Part shown: one piece after another, positions 7,899 through 14,840 of the stretch
Position numbering within the stretch: position 1 is the stretch's first letter
Layout: the number at the start of each line of letters is the position of its first letter
DNA from: Actinobacteria bacterium UBA7422
GTDB taxonomy: Bacteria; Actinomycetota; Actinomycetes; S36-B12
DNA: 26,802 bases
Assembly (NCBI GenBank): GCA_002469525.1
Contig: DKME01000015.1
Span: 1 to 26,802 of the forward strand
Direction of reading: 5' to 3'
Made by a program: the position numbers and the translations under genes
The notes under the pieces: model-generated
Told to the model about the DNA's origin: nothing
The model's input: only the letters and a program-made list of their open reading frames with translations
The model's database searches: none

Positions 7899-8777
7899 CT
7901 CAAGTGAGTTTTTGAGTGAGTCTTCCACTAAGGAACTGCCCGACGTCCACGTACTGGGATCGGGAAGTGGCGGCGGTGTTCCCCCAAACTCAGGACACAG
8001 GGGTTTAAATGAACACCAGCCACAAAGCTTTGTCGGGTTAGGCGGGAATACTTGAAGTTCGGCGCTGTGTGCGATTGACTTCCGCAGAGCCAGAATTTTT
8101 CGTTCCGTGCTCAGCAGGTCACTCTCGGTCGGTTCATATTTCAGGAATTTGCCGTTACCCAGATACATGAGTTGCAACAAACGAGGTAATTGACCGGTGA
8201 TTCGCCACCATGCGAGTCCGTAAAAACGCATTTGGAACAGGGCCTTGTCCGAGTATTGGGGTGCTGGTGCCTTGCCACTTTTGTAGTCAACGATCCGAAT
8301 ATCTCCACCGGGTGTGCGATCGACACGGTCGATAAATCCACGAATGGAAAAACCATCGTTGAGTTCAACGTTCATAGCGAGCTCGCGAGCGTGTGGCTCG
8401 AGCCGATTGGGGTCTTCCATCGAAAAATAGGTCTCTAAAATGGGCCGAATCGGAATTAATGTCGCTTCACCCAATTCCTGAGATGTTGCTAGTTTTTCTT
8501 TTCCACCCTGCGCGGCCTCGTAGATTAAGGCTGCTTCTGCCGGCGCGCTCACAACTAGATCTTCGAGTGCCTTTGTGAAGAGCGAGACCGCAAGTTCATA
8601 AGTGCGCAATCCCGCAGGAGCATCAAACAAATTCTCCAAAACCGAGTGCACCAATGTCCCACGAACCGCAGCCAATGACGGTTTCTCGGGCAATTTGTCA
8701 ATTGTTTTGAATCGATACAACAGTGGACACTGTAAAAAGTCAGCACTGCGCGAGGGTGATAGTGATTGCGGAAACAC
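7872..8777 (-). CDS. RecB-like PD-(D/E)XK nuclease with probable 4Fe-4S cluster
   Basis: The 301-residue protein carries a single nuclease domain and no helicase. The N terminus SPSRSADFLQCPLLYRF resembles the Cas4/AddB nuclease family. Active-site candidates are His44 (RGTLVHSVLE), Asp150 (GFIDRVD), Asp164 and Lys166 (IVDYKSGK), and the following QMRFYGLA helix (QxxxY). Cysteines 17, 252, 255 and 261 (CGWC, then PLCPEF) have the spacing of the Fe-S cluster that clamps AddB and Cas4 nucleases. It corresponds by synteny to mycobacterial Rv2119, and a DNA-repair role is likely but unproven. The GTG start has a leaderless TAGGCT six bases upstream. No cas genes are nearby, so a CRISPR role is not supported. 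Confidence 0.88.
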   Translation of the reverse strand: MFPQSLSPSRSADFLQCPLLYRFKTIDKLPEKPSLAAVRGTLVHSVLENLFDAPAGLRTYELAVSLFTKALEDLVVSAPAEAALIYEAAQGGKEKLATSQELGEATLIPIRPILETYFSMEDPNRLEPHARELAMNVELNDGFSIRGFIDRVDRTPGGDIRIVDYKSGKAPAPQYSDKALFQMRFYGLAWWRITGQLPRLLQLMYLGNGKFLKYEPTESDLLSTERKILALRKSIAHSAELQVFPPNPTKLCGWCSFKPLCPEFGGTPPPLPDPSTWTSGSSLVEDSLKNSLESVVHNLPE

Positions 8778-8783
8778 AATCGC

Positions 8784-8789
8784 AGCCTA
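8784..8789 (-). promoter_or_regulatory. Leaderless -10 element of RecB-like gene (TAGGCT)
   Basis: Read on the minus strand this is TAGGCT, followed by six bases and the GTG start at 8777. Sequence and spacing are identical to those of mshC and pup. No Shine-Dalgarno sequence intervenes. Confidence 0.55.
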
Positions 8790-8814
8790 ATGGCACGTTG
8801 AAACAGGTCGTGGA

Positions 8815-8820
8815 TAAAGT
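8815..8820 (+). promoter_or_regulatory. Leaderless -10 element of trmI (TAAAGT)
   Basis: TAAAGT is followed by six bases (CCACCC) and the ATG at 8827. There is no purine-rich ribosome binding site. It lies back to back with the RecB-like gene's -10 in the same 49-base gap. Confidence 0.55.
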
Positions 8821-8826
8821 CCACCC

Positions 8827-9756
8827 ATGCCTAAACGCCCGGTTCACCCGCCCGCATCGCGTGAACCGGTTGTGGTGGGTGCCAGGCCGAGAGGTCCCCT
8901 GTGCGAAGGGGATTTAGTACAACTTATTGACGCCAAGTCAAATAAATACACCATTACTTTGATGGCAGATACTGTGTTTCACAGTCACCGGGGCCAAATC
9001 ATGCACAACGACATGATTGGTCACCATGAAGGGATCATCATTAATAGTGATCGCGCCATCTCCTATCAAGTATTGCGACCAGCACTTGATGACTACGTAC
9101 TATCTATGCCCAGGGGGGCAGCCGTCGTTTACCCAAAGGATGCCGCTCGAATAGTTGGCTTGGCCGATATCGGTGCAGGTTCACGGATTCTGGAAGCTGG
9201 AGTGGGTTCTGGTGCTTTGACGTGTTCACTATTGCGCAGCGCGGGCACAACGGGCTCGGTCGTGAGCATTGAACGCCGTGAAGACTTTGCCGAGATCGCT
9301 ACCGAGAACGTGTGCAGGTGGTTTGGTGGATTTCCGCAGTCTTGGACTTTGCAAGTTGACGACTTGGCCGAATCCAAGCCGGAATCAGGATCTTTCGATT
9401 CGGTGGTGTTGGACATGCTTGCCCCTTGGGAATGTCTGGAAGTCGTCGAGGCATCGCTTCGACCCGGTGGCGCTCTTGTGGCCTACGTAGCAACCACCAC
9501 CCAACTATCCCGACTGGTGGAAACAATTCGCGTGCGTAATTCATGGACCGAACCTCGAGCCGAAGAGAGCCTGCTACGAACCTGGCACCTTGATGGCCTC
9601 TCGGTTCGCCCTGACCACAAAATGAATGGACACACGGGGTTTCTGGTGGCAGCAAGACTGATGAACGGCCCTTCCCTTGACCGCAAGCGCCGTCCAGCAC
9701 CGGGTGCCTACGGTGAGGACTACCACGGCCCGGGCGGAATATACGAGGTTGAATAG
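8827..9756 (+). CDS. trmI: tRNA (adenine-N1)-methyltransferase TrmI
   Basis: TrmI methylates adenine 58 (in some species also 57) of the tRNA T-loop using S-adenosylmethionine, and works as a tetramer. The 309-residue protein has an N-terminal beta domain (about 25-95) and a Rossmann methyltransferase domain: EAGVGSGA (123-130, SAM motif I), acidic E149 after strand 2, and LDMLAP (195-200), the family's catalytic-site motif. The C terminus, rich in Arg, Pro and Gly, is typical of actinobacterial members. The first 25 residues extend beyond the mycobacterial start, but the leaderless -10 supports ATG 8827. TrmI next to the RecB-like nuclease and upstream of the proteasome ATPase is the usual actinobacterial order (Rv2118c region). 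Confidence 0.94.
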   Translation: MPKRPVHPPASREPVVVGARPRGPLCEGDLVQLIDAKSNKYTITLMADTVFHSHRGQIMHNDMIGHHEGIIINSDRAISYQVLRPALDDYVLSMPRGAAVVYPKDAARIVGLADIGAGSRILEAGVGSGALTCSLLRSAGTTGSVVSIERREDFAEIATENVCRWFGGFPQSWTLQVDDLAESKPESGSFDSVVLDMLAPWECLEVVEASLRPGGALVAYVATTTQLSRLVETIRVRNSWTEPRAEESLLRTWHLDGLSVRPDHKMNGHTGFLVAARLMNGPSLDRKRRPAPGAYGEDYHGPGGIYEVE

Positions 9757-9915
9757 AGGCTATCTCCTGCACTGCCCAGAGCGCATTGTTTCCGGGAGGC
9801 TTCAACACGCGCTAAATGTGCCCATCCGGGTTAAGGTGTGGTGGCAATAACGGTTGAGCAGTGTGTGGGCTCGTCAACGTGTTAAGTCTTTACACCAATA
9901 GAGAGCGGTGACGGT
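9757..9915 (+). other. Non-coding gap upstream of arc
   Basis: This is the longest gene-free stretch in the window (159 bases). It contains no credible ORF. TAAGGT at 9832-9837 fits TANNNT and could be a -10 giving a leader of roughly 70 bases, but I see no matching -35. Six-base inverted arms AACACG and CGTGTT occur about 70 bases apart, which is probably chance. The proteasome operon promoter most likely lies here. Confidence 0.4.
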
Positions 9916-11541
9916 ATGGAGCAAGACTCGGATTTGACTCGGGTAAAAGGTGAGTTGGCCGCTGCGCGCGATCACAATGAGCGTCTAATCACCACACTGC
10001 GTGATGCGCGTGAACAAATCGTGGACCTCAAGACTGAAGTTGACCGTTTAGCGCAACCACCAAGTGGGTTCGCCACAATTTTGGTAGCCCATGACGATTC
10101 CACCGCAGACATCATGGCGTCGGGCAAGAAACTGCGAGTAGGAGTGAGTCCAAGCGTCGATATCGCCGATCTGGTGCTTGGCCGTGAAGTGCTCCTCAAT
10201 GAATCAATGAACATTGTCAGCATTCGGGAGTACGACGAAACCGGTGAAATTGTTGTTCTCAAGGAACGTATCGACGGGGATAGAGCACTTGTTGTCGCTC
10301 ACTCGGACGAAGAGCGGGTAATCAAACTCGGACAACCCCTCATTGAAGCGAAACTTCGTGCGGGGGACACTCTGCTGTGCGATATGCGCAATGGGGTTGC
10401 GGTGGAGAAAATCGCTCGCGCTGAAGTTGAAGAACTCGTACTCGAAGAAGTCCCCGATATTCGCTACGAAGATATTGGTGGGCTCGGTGAACAAATTGAA
10501 GCCATCCGTGACGCAGTTGAAATGCCGTATCTGCATGCCGAGCTTTTTCTCGAACATAAATTGAAGGCTCCCAAGGGAATATTGCTGTACGGTCCACCGG
10601 GTTGTGGGAAGACACTGATCGCGAAAGCCGTTGCCAATTCGTTAGCCCTCAAGGTTTCGGAGAAAACTGGAATGGGGGAGGGTCGATCCTTTTTCTTGAA
10701 TATCAAGGGACCCGAACTCTTGAATAAGTATGTGGGTGAGACTGAGCGGCACATTCGATTGGTATTTCAACGAGCAAGGGAAAAAGCATCCGAAGGAATG
10801 CCGGTAATTGTATTTTTCGATGAAATGGATTCACTATTCCGAACTCGGGGAACCGGCGTGAGCAGTGACGTGGAAAATACGATCGTTCCCCAGTTACTCA
10901 GCGAGATTGACGGGGTCGAAAGCCTGGAAAACGTGATTGTTATCGGCGCCAGCAACCGGGAGGACATGATTGATCCTGCGATTCTGCGTCCGGGTCGACT
11001 TGACGTGAAAATAAAGATTCAGCGACCGGATGCGCAATCGGCCGCGGCTATCTTCTCGAAGTACCTCACCTCTGATCTTCCGCTGCACGAAAATGACTTA
11101 GCCGAAAACAATGGGGATAGAGATGCTACGTGCGCATCTATGATCGATCGTGCAGTCGAGCGCATGTATACAGAAACTGACGAGAATCGGTTCCTGGAAG
11201 TCACCTACGCCAATGGTGACAAGGAAGTCTTGTATTTTAAGGACTTCAATTCGGGAGCAATGATTGAAAACGTCGTTGCCCGGGCCAAGAAGTCGGCAAT
11301 TAAAGATTTCCTCGCTTCGGGTCAGCGCGGAATTCGAGTGCAACATTTACTCGATGCGTGCATCGACGAATTCCGAGAAAACGAGGACCTGCCGAATACG
11401 ACGAACCCCGATGACTGGGCCAGAATCTCAGGCAAGAAGGGCGAGCGGATCGTGTTCATTCGGACCTTGATTGAAGGTAAGAAGGGTTCCGAACCCGGTC
11501 GTTCGATTAGTACGGCAACCAACACGGGGCAGTACCTATAG
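9916..11541 (+). CDS. arc: Proteasome-associated ATPase ARC/Mpa
   Basis: ARC is the hexameric AAA unfoldase that recognises pupylated proteins and feeds them to the 20S proteasome. The 541-residue protein has an N-terminal coiled coil (about 5-47) that binds Pup, two OB-like domains (about 50-170), and an AAA module with Walker A GPPGCGKT (226-233), Walker B VIVFFDE (297-303) and the sensor/arginine region ASNRED...RPGR (345-361). It ends in GQYL, the gating tail that docks into the proteasome alpha ring. Length and all motifs match intact ARC/Mpa. It is the first gene of the proteasome block; a 76-base gap with an inverted repeat separates it from dop. The ATG has only a weak purine-rich site (GAGAG) upstream. 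Confidence 0.97.
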   Translation: MEQDSDLTRVKGELAAARDHNERLITTLRDAREQIVDLKTEVDRLAQPPSGFATILVAHDDSTADIMASGKKLRVGVSPSVDIADLVLGREVLLNESMNIVSIREYDETGEIVVLKERIDGDRALVVAHSDEERVIKLGQPLIEAKLRAGDTLLCDMRNGVAVEKIARAEVEELVLEEVPDIRYEDIGGLGEQIEAIRDAVEMPYLHAELFLEHKLKAPKGILLYGPPGCGKTLIAKAVANSLALKVSEKTGMGEGRSFFLNIKGPELLNKYVGETERHIRLVFQRAREKASEGMPVIVFFDEMDSLFRTRGTGVSSDVENTIVPQLLSEIDGVESLENVIVIGASNREDMIDPAILRPGRLDVKIKIQRPDAQSAAAIFSKYLTSDLPLHENDLAENNGDRDATCASMIDRAVERMYTETDENRFLEVTYANGDKEVLYFKDFNSGAMIENVVARAKKSAIKDFLASGQRGIRVQHLLDACIDEFRENEDLPNTTNPDDWARISGKKGERIVFIRTLIEGKKGSEPGRSISTATNTGQYL

Positions 11542-11565
11542 TCGTTACTTGTATGCGTCGGTCGA

Positions 11566-11596
11566 GTCACACTAATACAATGAATTTCAGTGTGAC
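11566..11596. repeat. Inverted repeat GTCACACT / AGTGTGAC between arc and dop
   Basis: Perfect 8-base arms (11566-11573 and 11589-11596) flank a 15-base spacer. The spacer contains TACAAT (11576-11581), a possible -10 for dop. As RNA it could form a hairpin after arc, followed by a weakly T-rich stretch (GTTTCAATCTTT). It could be an operator over a dop promoter or a weak terminator; the sequence alone does not decide. Confidence 0.5.
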
Positions 11597-11617
11597 GTTT
11601 CAATCTTTAAGGTGGCC

Positions 11618-13141
11618 ATGAGCGTTCAGCGTGTGATGGGAATTGAAACCGAATACGGGATTTCAGTGCCCGGACACCCCACCATGAACGCCATGGTGAC
11701 GAGTTCGCAAATCGTAAACGCATACGCTCGGCTGAGCGGATTAGACAAAGGGCTGCACGCGCGCTGGGATTATGACCGCGAATCTCCCCTGCGAGATGCT
11801 CGTGGGTTCGACCAGAGCCGAGCCGATGCTGATCCCAGTCAGTTAACCGATGACCAGGAGCTCGGTCTTGAAAACATAATTTTGACAAATGGTGCCAGGC
11901 TCTATGTGGATCACGCCCACCCAGAGTATTCAAGCCCGGAGGTCACCAATCCGCGAGATGCTGCACTGTGGGACAAAGCGGGTGAACTCGTCATGCATCA
12001 AGCGGCAATGCACGCCCCGAAATTTGATGGCAACCAGATTAAGTTGTACAAAAATAATGTGGATAACAAGGGTGCCTCCTATGGAACCCACGAAAACTAT
12101 CTCATGGCCCGTCAAACTCCATTCTCAAATATCGTTCGATTACTCACTCCTTTCTTTGTAAGCAGGCAGATTTTTACGGGTGCAGGCCGACTTGGACGCG
12201 GCCAGGAAGGTCAAGTCAAGGAATTTCAAATTTCCCAGAGGGCTGACTACTTCGAAGCGGAGGTGGGATTAGAAACTACCTTGAAACGTCCAATAATTAA
12301 CACGCGCGACGAACCACACGCTGACCCGGAGAAGTATCGACGATTACATGTGATCGTGGGGGATGCAAACATGTCTGAGAAAGCGACCATGCTCAAAATG
12401 GGCACAACCTCACTTGTATTGGCGCTGATCGAGGCTGGGTTTGATGATTTTGGTCCCTTGGAGTTGGCTGCGCCGATCACGGCCATGAGCCAGGTCTCCT
12501 ACGACACTTCACTACAACAAGTCCTGCCCATGTCCAATGGCACAGCAATGCGCGCAATTGATATTCAATACAAATTTTTGGATACAATTCGAGGGTTCTT
12601 GTATTCCCAGAATGAACCAGATTCTCAGACCGTCGAAATCTTGGAGTTGTGGCAGCAGACCCTCGACTCACTCAACGATCCAGAAAGTCGCTTCACGGTG
12701 GCCGCGGGATACGTAGATTGGGTCGCAAAGTATGCGCTTATGCAGGGGTACCGGGAACGCGACGGACTGGATTGGGACTCGCCCCGCCTAGGTGTGATCG
12801 ACCTCCAATACAGCGATATTGACCCACATCGTGGAATCGCCCTCAAGTTAATGAACAGAGGGTCACTCGACACGTTATTTACCCGCGACCAGGTGCAGGG
12901 GGCCGTTAGTGACCCACCAACCGACACTCGGGCGTATTTTCGCGGTGAATGCGTGCGCCGGTACCCGCAAAACGTAGCCGCGGCCTCCTGGGACAGCATA
13001 GTTTTCGACACTGGCGGTGACACGCTTATTCGGATCCCGACATTGGAGCCCCTTCGAGGGAATCGCGAGGCTATTAAGGCCCTGCTGGACCGAAGTGAGA
13101 CGGCTGCCGCGTTGATCGATTCCCTACGAGCGCCCCAGTAA
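11618..13141 (+). CDS. dop: Deamidase/depupylase of Pup (Dop)
   Basis: Dop deamidates the C-terminal glutamine of Pup and also removes Pup from substrates. The protein has 507 residues from ATG 11618, chosen because AAGG (11609-11612) lies five bases upstream; a GTG two codons earlier overlaps that site. It has the glutamine-synthetase-like ATP-binding start GIETEYG (8-14), then the Dop-specific insertion rich in Asp and Arg (about 48-82) that PafA lacks, then NGARLYVDHAHPEY with the nucleophile-position Asp98. NTRDEPHAD and HVIVGDANMSE form further active-site segments. The insertion distinguishes it from the PafA paralogue at 14841. A deamidase is needed here because the pup gene encodes GGQ. 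Confidence 0.96.
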   Translation: MSVQRVMGIETEYGISVPGHPTMNAMVTSSQIVNAYARLSGLDKGLHARWDYDRESPLRDARGFDQSRADADPSQLTDDQELGLENIILTNGARLYVDHAHPEYSSPEVTNPRDAALWDKAGELVMHQAAMHAPKFDGNQIKLYKNNVDNKGASYGTHENYLMARQTPFSNIVRLLTPFFVSRQIFTGAGRLGRGQEGQVKEFQISQRADYFEAEVGLETTLKRPIINTRDEPHADPEKYRRLHVIVGDANMSEKATMLKMGTTSLVLALIEAGFDDFGPLELAAPITAMSQVSYDTSLQQVLPMSNGTAMRAIDIQYKFLDTIRGFLYSQNEPDSQTVEILELWQQTLDSLNDPESRFTVAAGYVDWVAKYALMQGYRERDGLDWDSPRLGVIDLQYSDIDPHRGIALKLMNRGSLDTLFTRDQVQGAVSDPPTDTRAYFRGECVRRYPQNVAAASWDSIVFDTGGDTLIRIPTLEPLRGNREAIKALLDRSETAAALIDSLRAPQ

Positions 13142-13145
13142 GGGT

Positions 13146-13151
13146 TAGGCT
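13146..13151 (+). promoter_or_regulatory. Leaderless -10 element of pup (TAGGCT)
   Basis: TAGGCT lies wholly within the 16-base dop-pup gap, exactly six bases before the pup ATG, with no good Shine-Dalgarno sequence. It would give a leaderless pup-prcB-prcA-pafA transcript independent of dop. Confidence 0.55.
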
Positions 13152-13157
13152 TAGGTC

Positions 13158-13361
13158 ATGCCTACCCACGAGAGTCATTCGAGTAAACGTTCTCGACGCG
13201 AAGAGGACATAGACGCCACTGAAGCCGAGGTGGTGACTTCCTCGACCAGTAACGCAGATCTTGATAGCGACGTCGACTCATTACTCGACGAGATAGATGA
13301 AATCCTTGAAGTCAATGCCGAAGACTTCGTGAAATCATTTGTGCAAAAGGGTGGCCAGTGA
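13158..13361 (+). CDS. pup: Prokaryotic ubiquitin-like protein Pup
   Basis: Pup is the intrinsically disordered protein tag attached to lysines of proteasome substrates. The 67-residue protein has a basic, polar N terminus (SSKRSRREED), an acidic central region that becomes helical on ARC (about 35-60, LLDEIDEIL), and the conserved end EDFVKSFVQKGGQ. The final residue is glutamine, so Dop must deamidate it to glutamate before PafA can ligate it. Length is close to the mycobacterial 64 residues. It is followed by prcB with a four-base GTGA overlap, coupling tag and protease translation. Confidence 0.97.
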   Translation: MPTHESHSSKRSRREEDIDATEAEVVTSSTSNADLDSDVDSLLDEIDEILEVNAEDFVKSFVQKGGQ

Positions 13362-14164
13362 ATCCGGAATCCTCATTTGCCGCGCACCTTCAATCCCAGG
13401 AAAAGCTGCCCCTGCCTCCCATCGGTGGAACTAGCTCTGAGCACTTAGCCCCACACGGGACCACGATTGTTGCGCTGCGTCATGCCGAGGGAGTCCTCAT
13501 GGCGGGGGATCGACGGGCCACGATGGGAAACATTATTGCCCAAAGAGATATTCAAAAAGTTTTTCCAGCTGACACTTTTTCTTTGATCGGAATAGCGGGG
13601 TCAGCGGGCCTGGCCCTGGAACTGGTGCGCCTGTTTCAGGTAGAGCTAGAACACTACGAAAAAATTGAGGGCACGTCGCTTTCGCTCAACGGTAAGGCCA
13701 ATCGTCTTTCGAGTTTGCTTCGTTCCAATCTTGGGCTGGCAATGCAAGGGCTCGCCGTAGTCCCGCTCTTTGCCGGTTTTGACAACTCAATGAATCTTGG
13801 TCGCATTTTTTCCTATGACGTCACGGGTGGACGCTATGAAGAACATGACTTCTATGCGGTGGGATCTGGCTCGCAATTCGCCCGAGGGGCGCTCAAGAAA
13901 ATTAACGCACTCGAGCAAAGTGAAGACGAAGCTATAGTTGCAGCTATTGAAGCACTCTTCGACGCGGCAGACGACGACAGCGCAACAGGAGGCCCAGACG
14001 TGTCTAGGGGAATATTCCCCGTGATTTTCACAGCAACTTCACTCGGGGTTCAGGAAATTTCGGCTGAACGAGTATCCGTGTTATCAAAGGAAATGCTGCA
14101 GCGTCGACTATCTGAACCTAATGGTCCACGAGTGCGCTTCGCCAGTGGCGGTGATTCCGCATGA
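13358..14164 (+). CDS. prcB: Proteasome beta subunit PrcB
   Basis: PrcB is the catalytic subunit of the 20S core, an N-terminal threonine hydrolase. The precursor has 268 residues from GTG 13358. A 34-residue propeptide ends APHG, and autocleavage before Thr35 (TTIVAL) exposes the nucleophile. Relative to Thr1 the expected residues are present: Asp17 (GDRRATMGN, residue 51) and Lys33 (DIQKVF, residue 67). DVSRGIFPVIFTAT is near the C terminus. It overlaps pup by 4 bases (GTGA) and prcA by 4 bases (ATGA), so pup, beta and alpha subunits are made from one coupled message. The subunit looks fully active. Confidence 0.97.
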   Translation: MNPESSFAAHLQSQEKLPLPPIGGTSSEHLAPHGTTIVALRHAEGVLMAGDRRATMGNIIAQRDIQKVFPADTFSLIGIAGSAGLALELVRLFQVELEHYEKIEGTSLSLNGKANRLSSLLRSNLGLAMQGLAVVPLFAGFDNSMNLGRIFSYDVTGGRYEEHDFYAVGSGSQFARGALKKINALEQSEDEAIVAAIEALFDAADDDSATGGPDVSRGIFPVIFTATSLGVQEISAERVSVLSKEMLQRRLSEPNGPRVRFASGGDSA

Positions 14165-14835
14165 GCATGCCGTACTACGTGTCACCCGAACAAATAATCG
14201 CTGACAAAGCTGAATTCGCACGCAAAGGCATAGCCCGCGGCCGTTCAGTCATAGTTGCCAGCGCGCAGGACGCGGTCTACATGGTGGCTGACAACCCTTC
14301 TCGGGCGCTGCACAAACTTGGTGAAATCTATGACCGAATCGGGTTCGCGGCGGTGGGAAAATACAACGAGTTTGAAAACCTGCGGGTTGCAGGCGTTCGT
14401 CTAGCCGACACCCGCGGTTACTCCTATGACCGAGCAGATGTAACTGTTCGCACCGTTGCCAATGCATACGCGCAGACTCTCGGCAGTATTTTTATTGAGG
14501 CATCCAAACCCTTTGAAGTGGAAATAGCCGTGGCTCAAGTAGGACAAACCTGCCAGGAAGATCAGCTGTACCGAATTTCATTCGACGGTTCCGTACATGA
14601 CGAAGCAGGGTTTATTTGTATGGGCGGTGACAGTGAGAGCGTTGCGAGTCACATGTTGCAGAACTGGACGGTGGGTGGAACGGCAGCGCAGACCCTCACC
14701 GCGGCGATTTCGGCTCTTTTCCCCACGGGGGAGAAAGACCTGGATTCTATTGAAGTTGCCCGCCTTGATCGGGTGGGTTCAGGGAGGCGTTTTCGTCGCC
14801 TAAACCACGACGACATCGCCGAGTTTCTCGGGTAA
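14161..14835 (+). CDS. prcA: Proteasome alpha subunit PrcA
   Basis: PrcA forms the outer gated rings of the 20S core and receives the ARC tail. The 224-residue protein begins MSMPYYVSPEQIIADKAEFA followed by RKGIARGRSVI, the helix H0 and first strand typical of actinobacterial alpha subunits. NPSRALHKLGEIYDR and FAAVGKYNEFENLRVAG follow, and then DTRGYSYDR. There is no catalytic threonine, as expected. The start ATG overlaps the prcB stop (ATGA). The C terminus is shorter than in M. tuberculosis (248 residues) and ends in an Arg-rich stretch, then HDDIAEFLG. Confidence 0.96.
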   Translation: MSMPYYVSPEQIIADKAEFARKGIARGRSVIVASAQDAVYMVADNPSRALHKLGEIYDRIGFAAVGKYNEFENLRVAGVRLADTRGYSYDRADVTVRTVANAYAQTLGSIFIEASKPFEVEIAVAQVGQTCQEDQLYRISFDGSVHDEAGFICMGGDSESVASHMLQNWTVGGTAAQTLTAAISALFPTGEKDLDSIEVARLDRVGSGRRFRRLNHDDIAEFLG

Positions 14836-14840
14836 TACAC

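Noticed and set aside
7872..8777. RecB-like gene as a CRISPR Cas4
   Set aside because: No CRISPR repeats and no cas1/cas2 or effector genes occur in the window, and the gene keeps a housekeeping neighbourhood.
8555..8824. 89-residue minus-strand frame beside the RecB-like gene
   Set aside because: It overlaps the nuclease N terminus in another frame, with atypical Cys/His/Arg-rich composition and no domain.
9757..9915. Terminator or small RNA in the trmI-arc gap
   Set aside because: Only 6-base or shorter arms without a T-run are visible, so nothing stronger than a promoter region is supported.
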